Below, one piece after another: positions 20,731-32,768 of a DNA stretch of 64,000 nt. The stretch comes from Adiantum capillus-veneris. Taxonomy: Eukaryota > Streptophyta > Polypodiopsida > Polypodiales > Pteridaceae. Position 1 is the stretch's first letter. Each line of letters opens with the position of its first letter. Below the pieces are notes generated by a model. It saw only the letters and a list, made by a program, of their open reading frames with translations, did no database searches and was not told the origin of the DNA. The stretch spans positions 35,785,446 through 35,849,445 of the forward strand of contig CM043969.1 of assembly GCA_014529385.2 (NCBI GenBank), written 5' to 3'. A program made the position numbers and the translations under genes.

Positions 20731-22420
20731 ATCTCCCATGCAAAGACGGTTTTGACACATGCTAGAGTGGTGTCTTTATATGCCAGTGATGGTGATGTCA
20801 CATTCACCTTTAGCGTTCCTTTTGCTTACATGTCTTTGAGAGGGGGAACTTCTCCTCGTTAGTTGCTATATGAGAATGCAATTTTCCACGTCACACCACT
20901 TCATGATTGGTTTCAACACTTCCTCTAGTGGGAGGTTTGGTTGTGTACACTTGGCCGATTGTTTAGTGTTTGAAATTGCAAGAGCAGGAGATGTTTCTTG
21001 ATGTTACCTAGTGGTGCATCATATACACTTCCACATTTGCAATAGTTCCTCAGTTGAGATAAAGTTTTGATCTTAGTAAGACAGCTAGCAGATTGTGGGT
21101 GTAAGATACTACTCAAAAAACAATATTTCCATATGCATTGTGGATCGTTAGTTTCTGCCAAGAGAGCCTGAAGTGTCTTGGTATATGTTACACATTCATC
21201 TAAGGTACGAGATGGCATAGTCCAGTTCTTTTGCGGACTGAGAGGCGAGATGTGTCTGATTCATTAGTGAGGTCCATTCATGCTCAAGAGACAAAGAATG
21301 TAACTTTGCAAGACATGTCAATAGACTATGTAGAGGAAAATGTAGAGTGGTAGTGCTCTAGAGAGACACAAGAGGTGTCATCAAAGTATGTGCAGATAGA
21401 GGTAGAGAAGGCGTGCTTCCTATAGATGCATATAGAGATGAAAAATATGAAGCTCTTTGATATGTTCATGCTAGATGCTATTGATTTGATTCCAAGATGC
21501 ATAATTCTACCTATGGATGAGAGGGACATAGGCATTCATAAAAGATGAGTAGTATTGATAATGTAGTGCATGTAGTTAGCACTAAGGAGGCTAGTGCAAC
21601 TATGTTTGCACAAATTTTGTCAATGTTTATGTGTATCACGTATGACCTATGAGTGTCATGGCCCGATCTATCAAATGCAATGGTGAGAGAATTTGCAGTA
21701 GGGATTGTCATAGAATGACTAACCATTACGAAGAGAATGGATTCTAGGAGGGTCTCTTTATTTTCCATGAGGTTATGGAGGTGATTAACATGTTGACAAA
21801 TAGATACATGCCATGTATGCAAGAATGTGGGTGTGTAAGAGAGGTGTAAGAGTGGTCAAATGATGCACTTTCCCACCCAAAAAATGGGGTGGTGAAGTTT
21901 ATGGTTTTTGGCCTTTCATAACTCGTATATATGATCTCGGATTTGAGCAGAGATTATAGATCTATAATCTACATGTTGAGCTCTTTGCATAGATATGCTA
22001 TATGATATGGTTTTGCCCACTAGATTTTCAATTTCATTTTGGGGGAAAAATTTGTATTCAAATAAACTAGCCGTTTTTCCTATTTGAATTCAAAAGCTAC
22101 CCTTTGATTGCTTTCTTAATACAAGAGGTTTGACTCTCTTAAACTGCCAAATAAAGACTCCCTCCTAGACTCCGTTCTCTCCCTAATGCACTACTATGAT
22201 GCATTGTGGAGCTATGCATGCATACCATACAGATTTTGCTGTAGGATTTGCATGCATACTCTAGTGTGGAAATGCATGCTTGGCCCTCCCTAGAGTCAAA
22301 ACAACTACATGTAGATAGAGTGAGCGAGCCCCTGGGTGCAAGTTGAGAGAGTCTCTTACTTTTTTTCTTATATATATACTAGTAGTTTAGTGATAGCACT
22401 CACTTATCGGGATATTAATC
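20731..22420. other. No gene seen
   Basis: Mixed-composition sequence flanked by copia LTR material. Short frames on both strands have no recognised motif. It may be the interior of a further decayed retroelement that ends at the junction near 22,435. Confidence 0.4.
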
Positions 22421-22434
22421 TTTAAGTGGGAGTT
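22421..22434 (+). other. Polypurine tract and start of a copia 3' LTR (solo end)
   Basis: TTTAAGTGGGAGTT followed by TGTTGGGTAAAG matches the usual copia arrangement of purine tract then LTR. Its first 12 LTR bases equal those of the LTR at 20,531-20,730. The right end of this LTR was not found. Confidence 0.45.
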
Positions 22435-22886
22435 TGTTGGGTAAAGATGGTGTGTCTTTTCCTCAGACCGTACACCGGTGCTCGGCTATCCATAGCCCAC
22501 AATTATCCTTATAAGTTGTACATATACAAAATAATAAGGAGCTCCTCATTCAAGGCATAGTCCACACACATTAAGTCTCTCTTGTCTCTTCCCTTCATGC
22601 ACCGTGCACACATGCATCCACACACTCATCGAAGTAACCATAAGAGAGAGAAAGAGATACCTCTAGAGGGTGCATGCCATCATCTGAAATAGATTTCTTC
22701 TTTCCTTCTAAGCTTGAAGAACCCAAATAAGAAAAGAGAAAATCTCTTAGTTGAACTGAAAGAATTGTTTGGCCATTGCAAACTACAAGAAACTGAATCT
22801 CATAAGCTCTAGACATGACCACGTGGGCTAGCCGGGAGGCTTTTGCTGGGCTTTGAATGGAGGCCAGTGATTTACCACAATAACTA

Positions 22887-22919
<33 letters not shown>

Positions 22920-22940
22920 TCTCTCTCTCTCTCTCTCTCT
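22887..22940. repeat. (CT)n microsatellite
   Basis: 54-bp CT array with one CA interruption. Confidence 0.95.
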
Positions 22941-24319
22941 GAAATTGTATATTACATTAATATGTTACACAACAGAAAAGATCTCCATGAGAGATCTTTT
23001 GCTCATGGGCTCTGTGAGCCAAAACATGTATTGGTGGTTCAAAAAATGGTTTCTTGGACACTTCTTTGATAGCAACTTATAGATCCCAATTTCAAGTGTC
23101 TGGTATGAACATACCAACGATATTGTATATCATTGGAAAGCTTTTGACAAGGAGAATTCAAAATTGCAATGTCCACAAAATTTTTATAACATTTGCAAAA
23201 GTTTTATCGTGTCCTACTTTTTGCTAAGCCAAACACCAAAAAGTGAAAGAGTGTTACCACCAATACATGCTTTCACCTCTTTAGCAGTACAATCAAGTAG
23301 CTTACCTTTTATTTTGCCCTAGGATACAGAGTAATGAGCTACATTCATCTGTTCAAAAAAATATACATTCTTGGCAGACTAATAAGAGAAAACATCCAGA
23401 AAAGAGATAAGTATGCAATGTATTGTTCTCCACCTTTAAAGTTTCAAAGATAAGATTAAACTTGATGATTTTGATCTTCCAAGTTTCAATGATGCCTCCA
23501 TCTCAGGGATTTAATCATTAACGTGATCATAAATACATGAACACGTTAATAACGTTGACTGATCACATTTCAAAATACGTGATCACGTTAAATATTCTTT
23601 CCCTTAACCTATAGAAATCATCCAATTTGGTAAGCCTGCTCGGATATTTTCATTTCTTGACAGGCTCGGTTTAGGGTTCACATAGCTTTTTAGTAAGCCC
23701 ATCAAAAAATATTATTATTCCGGTGGAGTTTTGGTGGGTTGCCACATCATCGCTTACCGGCTTTTTTGTGATCACGTTAATTGTGATTATGTGAATGTGA
23801 TAATAAACATTGTGATCACAAGCAATTTCACGTGATCATGTGAATATTAGATCCATGCTCCATATGTTCTCCTTATCCTCCCACTAGCTAGCAATCATAG
23901 AACAATTCTAGAAGGTAGGTTCATCTATTTCCAAAGTTCTGCATCCAAGGCACTTGCGAGTAGAAATGTATTTCTTAGACAGAAATTCACCAAATGATAA
24001 ACCATATGTCCAGACTCTTCAGAGAAAAACCTTCTGTGTGACTGTACGACTATTGCACTAAATATCTAGAAAACTTTCTAGTCATCGGGCTTGAGATTTT
24101 TGCATATTCAATTTTATGTTTGACTAAAATCTTGGAATCTGAGAGAAGAGCTCGATAAAATCTTTTACTATCTGGGTGATGTCTACCAATTAGGATATTC
24201 CAATGGTAGATCCCAATCTTTGAACCTATCCTGCGTACTTTTGAGGAGGTTGATAGCTTGTGACTGTATGGAACAGTGTAAAAACTGAAAAAAAGAACGT
24301 AACTAAACAAGTATTACAC
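22941..24319. other. Intergenic with a cluster of ACGTGATCACGT-type palindromes
   Basis: No gene seen. Between about 23,518 and 23,850 the palindromic core GTGATCAC, often within ACGTGATCACGTTAA, occurs repeatedly in two groups about 170 bp apart. Confidence 0.55.
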
Positions 24320-25542
24320 GAAGCTCGCAATTGCATACACTATACCACAGGTTGGGATGATCATGTGGAATCTTTATAAGTGCATATCTATCTTTCAAAA
24401 TGCCATAACAATGAAGTGATTGTGGAAGAGAAATGTAGATGTGAGAATGGAGATGTAGGTCCCTCTACTTCAAAGAGGGTTACAAGAGCTGGAGGAAGAA
24501 AGGATCATGGACCTTCTTACGAGGCTTTATCGCAAGTGCAACCTTCTCATGAGGTTCCTATGGAGGAGAATCTATGGGGAAGAATAAAGAGCAAGGAAAA
24601 GCAAAAGCAAAAGGGCATGTGTACAGACTACAATCTGACATTGAAGCTACCACAAACTTAAAACAGGTATTGGAGGGAAGGATTTTTGAATAGTAAAGTT
24701 GAGTCTACCTTGGGCGAAATTCTTGGCATAGCTAGGCACGACTTTCACGGGGAGATTATAGAGTCATAAAAAGGAAGAGGCAAACTCTCACTGAGTCTAT
24801 TCTTTCACAATCTTAGCAAGAAGGAGAATCGTTGAAGGCACAAGGGATACATGTACAAGAGAGTAAATGTGATGACAATGTTGTAAGATACTATCAGTCT
24901 TTTGGAAGAGATATGCATGGTAGATTTTTGAATGATGATGATGAAGATGAATTCTCCGATAAAAGAGAGTACTCTGAAAGTCATTGGGCAAGAGCTACAA
25001 CGGAAACTTTATTTAGTCAAGGTGGGGGATCTTGAGGAGCCATATGTTGCATTGATGGAATATGGCTACACAATCAATCTTATGTCCAAGAGTCTTTACA
25101 TGAAGGGTAAGTGGTCGATAGACATAGAAACAGACCATGGATGGATGGTTAGAGTTGCAAATAACCCATCAAGAGATCTACATGGGGCTTGTGCAAATGT
25201 GAAAGTGACAATTGGTAATGTAAAGGTGAGAAAAACTTCTTTGTGCAAGAGATGTCTACCTATCCTCTTTTCCATGGATATCCATACATCAAAGCCGTTC
25301 GCATGGTGACAAAGGTTTTGGATGATGGTTCTGCTTATGCCAAGATAAATAGTAGAGATGAAAAGCAAGCTATGCAATTCTTCACTATGTGTGTGAATCA
25401 TGAGAGGAACCCGGATGATACTCTACCAAAAGCAAACAAAGAGTTCAAAGACTATAGGAAGACAAGGGATTTTGGCCATGTACCATGTGAAAACAAAACA
25501 TTCATTTCATTTTTGACACCTTTTGATGATGCATGGAAATAA
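24320..25542 (+). pseudogene. Degenerate Ty3/gypsy gag-protease, relative of the element at 58-64 kb
   Basis: The translated pieces follow the gag-protease of the right-edge gypsy block by block: NEVIVEEKCRCENGD, LGEILGIARHDFH, ESHWARATTETL, VGDLEEPYVALM, NIMSKSL-like NLMSKSLY, DHGWMVRVANNPS, VKVTIGNVKV and VCVNHERNPD-like CVNHERNPDD. The protease active site, DHGSEIN in the intact copy, reads EYGYTIN here, so the catalytic aspartate is lost. Several frameshifts and stops break the frame (for example near 24,660, 24,770 and 25,030). No RT or LTR follows, so this is a fragment. Confidence 0.88.
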
Positions 25543-25828
25543 AAGTAATCATTTACATATTGTGATATATGTAAAAGTGGCTACTGCGGTTGCTATCGTG
25601 TACATAGCTATCTGAGGAGTCATGGCCCTGGATGTGATATGGTTGCGTGTCTTTCCACTTGCTAAGATAGTTTGGTTTATTCCAAGTATTTCATGGAGGC
25701 ACAATCATCTTGTCTAGCAGGCAACAACTGCCAAAAATAGCAAGTAACAGGCATTGTCGTAAAATTGCATAGAAAGTGATCCAAAATAAAAAAGTAATAT
25801 GAAATTAGTGCATATCTATGATTATTAT
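25543..25828. other. Noncoding sequence after the gypsy fragment
   Basis: No recognisable pol continuation or LTR boundary. Confidence 0.4.
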
Positions 25829-26017
25829 GCTTATGCGAGTGATCCCACAAATCTAGGGATTTTTCTAACTTTGTTTGGGAGTTTTCACATAAAAAATGAT
25901 CTTTTTTGGGTCAAAAAGACGATTTAATGCTTATGCAAGTGATCCCACAAATCTAGGGATTTTTCTGACTCTGTTTGGGAGTCTTCTCATAAAAAATGAT
26001 CTTTTTTGGGTGAAAAA
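25829..26017. repeat. Tandem duplication, 100-bp period
   Basis: The block beginning GCTTATGCGAGTGATCCCAC at 25,829 recurs from 25,929 with a few substitutions, up to about 26,017. Confidence 0.9.
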
Positions 26018-27700
26018 TCAACTAAAAAGGACCTACTTTTGGTTCGGAGTGCAAGATGGCCCAACAATTGGCACATCAACTCATATTTCCATGGGGAAGA
26101 GAGAGATGGCTGTTGTTTAGTGAAGAAAACCTACAATTTTTCCCTTCTTTGCAATTCCTTTCATGGTTGCTCAATCTATGTGTAAGGCAATCCCGCCTCT
26201 TCGTAAGCTTGTATGTGAGCTTGTGAGGGAGTGATTAGGATTGCCCTTCTTCAAAATGATGTGTGGGATTCAATGTGGAAGCTCTTAAATTTCTACAGAA
26301 TGAGAAAATGGTCTTCGTGAAGGTGGAAGCTCGTGTGTTCCTTTGAACTCTTTGAAGTCACGACTTTATAATTGGGGGCGAGGCTACATGATTCCATGAA
26401 AGAGGTTTGGGTTTTGAATGGGATTTGTGCTTGTATGAGAGTTAAGGTTTCATGGTTGAAAGTTTAGTGTTTTTAATTTCTGTTTTTAAGTAAAATTGGA
26501 TGTGAATCGATGATCCATCCTTCACAAACTCGCTTCAAAAAACAAGCAAATTCCAAGCCGCAAAATAGGAAAGAGGGTTTGTGGCTGTTTGTTCAATAAC
26601 GCTCTTAGACTTTAAACCATCTTTAGGAAGAGGGTTAGTGATTTTCCATTAGCAGTTTTTACAAAGTGTTTGTGATTCTCATCACGAACTCTCATAGCCA
26701 AAGGTTCTGCTTCCTCCTAGCTAAACCACACAACTTCTCGACAACGTCAGATTGAAAAGGTAAACTTGAATCATTATCACTAATGGGCAAGAGAGACCAT
26801 GGAAGAAACAAAAACGTTTAACGAGGTCATCATCCAAAGCAAGAAGTTCATTGCTCATAGTTTATCAATTTGCCATATGCTGCATCTACCAAAATGCCCT
26901 GTACAAGATCGAAACCCCCTTGCTCTAGTGCTTGATGCTTCTATTAACGACCTCGCAAGTGTCATGGGCGCTCTTTGCTCTCTCCCAACTCTTTGGATTT
27001 TTCAAAAATTTTCTCACTGCTTGTTTCCCTCTTGTCTATCTCCTCCCACGCTCTTGTATGCTTATCTACGCCTCTTCCCACGCATCTACGCTCTAGTCCC
27101 TTGCCTACAAGGAATCTCGTCCACGTGCTCATGTTCTCATGCCACTCTTTTTTTTTTCATGAAAAGCTTTGGGAATGTATTAGATAAGAATCACAGTTAC
27201 AAAATTCTGGGGAAGATTTCAAAACCAGTGAGATACCCAAAGCGTGATACTGCTTGATCGAAATGCTTTGAACAAAATTACATAGGCTTTTACACATTTC
27301 ATTTGTCACTTTTCATGCTTTAACACTTTTCATTTGTTACATTTGAAGATCAAGCCACAAAAAAAGGGGGGGGGCCCCGGGGGGGGGGGGGGGGGGAGAG
27401 AGAGAATGGGAAAGAAAGAGGTAAAAGAGCATCTCTTGAGATCAAGCCACAAGAGGAGTGGAGAGAGAAAGAGTCTAGAGAGAATGGGAAACTTGAAAGA
27501 AGCTTAGAAGAGATAAAAGAGAATCTCTTAGATTCTAACTGATCACTGAAGTTTTGAAAACGTCGGCACATACTCTTATCTTAATGATAGCGACAACTGA
27601 TTGATTCGTGGGGGCATACTCATTAATAATTATCATATGATAGACTACAAAATTACAAATGGTATCACACCATGTGACCATGTGACCGGTCACCGCACTC
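26018..27700. other. Intergenic, no convincing gene, with a G/C homopolymer tract
   Basis: A 152-codon frame at 26,799-27,257 has no recognised motif and irregular composition. At 27,366-27,396 lie nine G, four C and eighteen G in a row, running into GA repeats. Confidence 0.45.
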
Positions 27701-27757
27701 TGGATAACGACGCTCTCTCTCTCTCTCTCTCTTTTCCAGATTCCTTCCCTCGCCATC

Positions 27758-27766
27758 TTTAAATAA
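27758..27766 (+). promoter_or_regulatory. TATA-like box candidate for family copy 2
   Basis: TTTAAATAA precedes a CT-rich leader about 455 bp before the ATG. The leader probably contains an intron ending at ATGCAG (28,206). The position parallels the TATA box of copy 1. Confidence 0.35.
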
Positions 27767-27995
27767 CCCCCTCTCCCTCCTCTTCTGCGAGAACGTCTTC
27801 TCTCTCTACTCCGACACACACTGTGACACTGTAATGCTCGCATACTCATACTCTCTCTCTCTCTCTCTCTCTCTCTCCTTCTCCTCCCGAAGTCGGACTT
27901 AGCAAGGTAGCAAGACTGCGAACTCCTTGATCATGTCTCATGTTTTGTGTGGTCATCCCACAACGCCATGTTTGACCGTAGGAGCTATGAATAAT

Positions 27996-27998
<3 letters not shown>

Positions 27999-28040
<42 letters not shown>
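27999..28040. repeat. (CT)n microsatellite in copy 2 leader
   Basis: 42-bp CT array upstream of the copy 2 start codon. A shorter one lies at about 27,851-27,876. Confidence 0.95.
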
Positions 28041-28045
<5 letters not shown>

Positions 28046-28111
28046 TATCCGGCACCTCCACCACTGCACGTTCCGTTTCGGCAGCCTGACAGTTGCCCAA
28101 TATTACCCCCC

Positions 28112-28114
<3 letters not shown>

Positions 28115-28154
<40 letters not shown>
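28115..28154. repeat. (CT)n microsatellite in copy 2 leader
   Basis: 40-bp CT array about 65 bp before the copy 2 ATG. Confidence 0.95.
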
Positions 28155-28157
<3 letters not shown>

Positions 28158-28220
28158 TTGGCTTAATCCTTTCTCTCATTCTATCTGTACTGTATGGATT
28201 AATGCAGGTCCTGGAAGATC

Positions 28221-28307
28221 ATGGCGACTTCAATGCCTTCCTTGATTACTGATTCCCACACGGTGCACATCTTATGCAGAATCGTGAAGCAGATCTCATT
28301 GCGCGCA

Positions 28308-28350
<43 letters not shown>

Positions 28351-29745
28351 GGATTCGAGCTGTGCTGACGCGCTGCATGTGCCTGCAGGTCCCCGAATGG
28401 GTAGAAAGGAACGCAAAGCTCTTTCGGGCATGTCCACCCGGTGTGCACAGGAAGTAACAAAACATATAATTTGCGCACTCCAGAACACACACACGTCCCT
28501 CCTTGTTAATTAGATTTGCATAGTGAAGTCACAAAAATGCTTTGCAGGTCCAAAGGAGTTACTCCTACGAGCAACATTAGGACAGCTGGTGCAGATGAGG
28601 ATTATGCAGCAGCAGCAAGTATGGCTGCGATGCTTATAAATACAGATGATGGGGTTGGGTGGATTGAGGCTCCTGCTGGTCTACAACCACCCTCATACTA
28701 TCGTGACTTATCTAACCATCCTAACATTTTGGCCACCTTTGTGTACACTGCACGACGAAAAGCTGGCTTTCTTCCTAATGTGGTGGGGCAACAACTAAGC
28801 CTAGAGCAATGGAATGATTATATCAACAAGTTCAATGCTTGGTTGAATGAGCTTGATGCGTATGTGCCATATTTCTTATCTCAAACATAGAATAGGACTT
28901 CTTATAATAGTTTTATGGTTGGGCGGTTGCACCTTCTAAGTATGTAGGTCCTGTATCACGTGTGTTGGATAGGAGAGTATATTATAGCTTTTGAGAGTTA
29001 CAAATTTACACGTAGAAGATGGGATTTTTATTCGATTTTTTATTAAAAAAATTGTAAGTTTATGAAGGAAGAGGGGTGGTTTAATTACAATTTCTAATTA
29101 ATCTCTAATTGCTTGTGATATTGAAGATTTTAGAAGGTGATAAATCTAAGCTGTTATGGTTTTAATGTACTTACAGCCATGAAATTCATTTACAGGTTTT
29201 GGTTCTATGTTACCTTGATCAACCAAGAAGGAGAGAGCATATCAAATTCCGTAGCCACTAGTGATGCCATTGTGGATGCTTTGTCTAAGTTTGTTCTCGT
29301 AACTGCTAATGAGGTTGATGATGAGGCTAAGAAGGAAGTGACACAAAGAATAAAGAAAACATTTGAGCTTGCTTCTGAGTACATGGTGGAGAAAAATATA
29401 AGTGAATCTACCACTTCGTCTACAGATGTAGTGAAAGCATGCTTTCAACACGAGGCTTTTCCTATTGTTGGCCCCTCTAAGCCTAATGTACCCATCTCTC
29501 TAGTTACCACTACTCTCAGCAAAAGTAAGCCAAATCCCAACTCTGCCTTGACCATTCAGTACGGTTCGGCCTCCATGAATCGATTCGTCTTCCAACTTAA
29601 TAGTGCAAATGTAATTGCCAATGCTGAAGCACTTTCCAATGGCACTACTCTCCTTAGCACCAAAGTTTATGTCGACTACATCAATGGTCCACTAGATGAG
29701 TGGGCCGATGGTGGTGATATGCCCTCCCCAGATACTAGCAAATAA
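28221..29745 (+). CDS. Four-exon gene of unrecognised family, copy 2
   Basis: Exons are 28,221-28,262, 28,389-28,453, 28,548-28,859 and 29,196-29,745. They join in frame to about 322 residues with stop TAA. All borders are GT-AG and the phases (0, 2, 2) equal those of copy 1. Exon 1 encodes 14 residues starting MATS (copy 1: 13, starting MATR). Exon 2 has VPEWVERNAKLF, then CPPG. Exon 3 has NHPNILATFVYTARRKAGF and KFNAWLNELDA. Exon 4 has a long polar helical region, a Ser/Thr-rich stretch, FVFQLNSANV and YVDYINGPLDEW. No secretion signal or membrane segment is seen. It has no close neighbour gene and lies opposite in orientation to copy 1, 22 kb away. I cannot assign a function. Conservation of every splice site suggests both copies are expressed genes. 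Confidence 0.8.
28304..28351. repeat. (TG)n(GA)n microsatellite in intron 1 of copy 2
   Basis: A TG array joined to a GA array on the coding strand. Copy 1 has the same TG-then-GA order in its intron 1 (complement of about 6362-6415). Confidence 0.9.
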
Positions 29746-29754
29746 GGCATTTAT

Positions 29755-29856
29755 AGTCAGAGTGCTTTCCTCTATATACATGTGTCATCCTTCTCATGTA
29801 ATCTTAGTCAAAGTGCTTTCCTTTATATGCATGTGACATCCTTCTCATGTAATGTC
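29755..29856 (+). repeat. 51-bp tandem duplication in the 3' flank of copy 2
   Basis: AGTCAGAGTGCTTTCCTCTA... at 29,755 is repeated from 29,806 with four or five substitutions. It probably lies in the 3' UTR. Confidence 0.85.
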
Positions 29857-30439
29857 TAAGTATAAATCCTACTGGGCTTCTCTCTAAATGATTGAAACTA
29901 ATGCACTGAAAATTGCACCATTTTGTGTGAGTTGTTTTTGCTGCAACCCAATTGGATAGTATTTAGCTAACCGTGGATAATTCCCTTATTGATAATGGTC
30001 AATATTTGTTCCAAATTGTTGACCTGTTCTAAGTAAACACTACTGAAATGTTTTAGTCACCTTTGATACTTAAAGAGCTTTAATCTATTTCACTCTTTAG
30101 AGTCATTTTGCAAGCGAAGCCATGGTTGGTCATTTGATTTGAATACACATACAAAAGGATTTGAATATAAGTAATGAGGTCAAAGAAAAATTACATCTAA
30201 CTTTTTTCTTTCAACATTATAGAGAAACTACAAGTACAACTTTTACTTCTAAGAATATCACAACATCTTTTCTAAGCACATTAGATTTGTACCTATGATT
30301 ATATGCAAGGATCAAAATCAATGAAGGACACACTATAGAAAAATTGATCCTCAAATTGAAACTTGAGCTCAAAAACTCAAAACTTCGGCTTGAAATTGAC
30401 TATTCTTAATGACATGAATGTCTCCTTGGAGAGTGTAAT
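29857..30439. other. Intergenic, no gene seen
   Basis: AT-rich sequence without recognisable coding or terminal repeats. Confidence 0.45.
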
Positions 30440-31120
30440 TCTCTTGCAATAGCACAAGCTCCTTAATATTTTTAAACAATTTGTGTTTCTCACAAGTTTA
30501 CTTTCTCATGTGGTCGTGGTCATGGTTTTGGAAGATCTTCTCTACTTATGTATCCTACTACACAATGATCTTATTGTGATAAGTATGACAATCTTGTTTC
30601 TGATTGTTGGGCATATCAAAATGATGACAAACATGGCATCACCACATAATAGACTCAATTTTCCAAATATCATCTTCCTTGTGATTATTGCCATCATATA
30701 CATCATCCGTTCATAAATGATCAAAAGCAGGAAGGTCATAATCATGTGTATGCTGCTAATCAATTAGCAAGTATTCATTGATGAGAATCGTGAAGAGGTA
30801 AACTTTATCAATAATCATATCCTTTTTGAAATGGGGATTCATATTTTTGATGGCTCACTTTTTAGTGTGGATCATGGTGCCACTAGTAATGTGAATGATC
30901 AAACATCAACCTCAATGGCTTCATAATTATCGTGCACTTTTGTTTTACCCACTTGTAAAGTGTTTAGTGTTGGTGCTTTTTTATCTTGGTACACATTCTT
31001 CAACCATAATATTGGGAGCAGTCTTACATGTACATGTCTTCCAAAGACATCTTCTTTTAGCCACTCATCTAGTTAATCTTGGTCTTTTTGTCAGTTTTGA
31101 TCATATCAGATGCCGTTAGT
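30440..31120 (+). pseudogene. Copia gag/protease remnant
   Basis: A knuckle-like CDKYDNLVSDCW (about 30,568-30,605) is followed about 250 bp later by FDGSLFSVDHGATSNV (about 30,850-30,890). The latter resembles the copia protease WIVDSGATSNV with Ser changed to His. The frame is broken before and after. Order and spacing fit copia gag to protease, but nothing further of pol is visible. Confidence 0.5.
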
Positions 31121-31739
31121 GCAGCTAAAGTGAGTCCGTGTGATAATTAAGGGCAAGAAGTAGGGCATGGGTGTTTACAGGTGCATGTTATGGTACTAAA
31201 GCATGTGTGAAGGTTAAGGTCATACAGGTTGATCCACATGTGCATTTTTGTTAAGGTTATTTGGGTCAAGATGCTCTGCTATAGGGCTTTTAAAAGGTGG
31301 CTGATAAGAGGGCTCAAAGTGAAAAAATGGAAATGCAAGAGGTGTGATTCAAAGTGCTCTACATGCTGGCCTGTCAATTGGAGATGTATAGCTCAAGATA
31401 TGGTCAGTTGAAGTACAAAGTGCTTTGTAGATTCTCACCGGATTGGACGGGTGTAGCAGGATGGTTAGAGCATGGGTGAGTTGATAGATCTGAAGTACGT
31501 ACTCAATCTATGGAGCATGTTAATCTGTTTAGATTAAAAAATGGAGCTCAAATGGCCAAGATATGGGCAGTTGAAGTTGTGTTGTGTCATGCCAAGGAAA
31601 GGACTAGGAGGGCACGGCCCTAGCCAAATGCAAATACTCTTGCAGTATAGGGGTCTATATATAGCGAAGAGCCATAGGGCCAAGCTTAAGGTCCTATATA
31701 TAGGACAACTCGATGATTATTCGCAGGTCTATCTTACAT

Positions 31740-31751
31740 TGGTATCAGAGC
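31740..31751 (+). other. Copia primer binding site next to an LTR end
   Basis: TGGTATCAGAGC directly follows CTATCTTACA, the expected CA end of a 5' LTR. The LTR start was not resolved within 31,130-31,737. Confidence 0.7.
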
Positions 31752-31823
31752 TTGGGAAAGAAGGATAGCTATGGAGGAGGGGAAGGATGCATGGATGCAT
31801 GGAGTCGCTTAATGATCCCTCTG

Positions 31824-31947
<124 letters not shown>

Positions 31948-31971
31948 GGCTTTGACCTAGGCTACCATGAC

Positions 31972-32300
31972 ATGGGCAATGTCCCTTGTAAGGATATTCT
32001 CATCTCGGTGCAAGGTCGACAAGAGTTACCATCGTTACCAGCTCTTGAGAAAGGAGGTAGGGAGGAAGACAAAGTCGAGGCCAAGAGAAGAATCGCTTGC
32101 GAAGAGGTGGTGAAGGGTTTCTGGGCGTACTTCGTGGGCATTACCCCTAATATGCAGAGAGCCAGTTTGGTCGATGTCCACCAGATCAGGTGATGTTTGG
32201 CTTCGGAGATGCATGCCAGCATGAAGGCCAAAAGACGTGTCTTGGAGGCGGCAATTCGTGCGCTGCAAGGCGTGCTAGCAGGAGAGGAAGATCTATGCAA
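31972..32300 (+). pseudogene. Possible gag remnant after copia primer site
   Basis: The frame begins MGNVPCKDILISVQG and passes through VDVHQIR, then a TGA, then MHASMKAKRRVLEAAIRALQG. Its position downstream of a copia primer site and its basic helical character fit a decayed gag, but there is no zinc knuckle or other diagnostic motif. Confidence 0.3.
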
Positions 32301-32683
32301 ACATGTTCAATCTATTTTTTAAATTTTTTTAACAGTTTTCATGAAGTGGGCACCGTAAGGGTGCCATAGGCCACCCTAGGGGTTCTTCCCATAGGCAACA
32401 ACGATCAAAACTCCTCGCATGCATCACCAACACAAGGAATGTATATGATCCACAAAGGTTATGTCAAGGCAATGCGTGCAAGGCATGGATGCATGGCTCG
32501 AAACCGAATTCAAGGGATTTGGGTAGATAATTGAGCTAGGGTATAATTGATGGTATTCCATTAATGGTCGGAATCTTGTCAGAGGCTCATTTGATTAGAT
32601 TTTCATACAATACCAAGGCCACAACTTCTAAATGCAAGGGGCAACGGCCATCACAGGCCTCAAGAAGGGAGTCGGGTAGTTCT

Positions 32684-32684
32684 A

Positions 32685-32716
<32 letters not shown>

Positions 32717-32768
32717 TGCGTATGTGCGTGTGCGTGTGTGTGTGCGTGTGTGTGTGTGTGCGCGCGCG
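32684..32768. repeat. (TG)n microsatellite with CG end
   Basis: Imperfect TG array with TATG and TGCG interruptions, ending in CGCGCGCG. Confidence 0.93.

Noticed and set aside
26799-27257. 152-codon plus-strand frame
   Set aside because: No recognised motif, uneven composition, no splice or promoter context, and lies in repeat-rich noncoding sequence.
31445-31500. tRNA-like GGATGGTTAGAGCATGGG segment
   Set aside because: Resembles an A box only; no B box or pairing arms follow.
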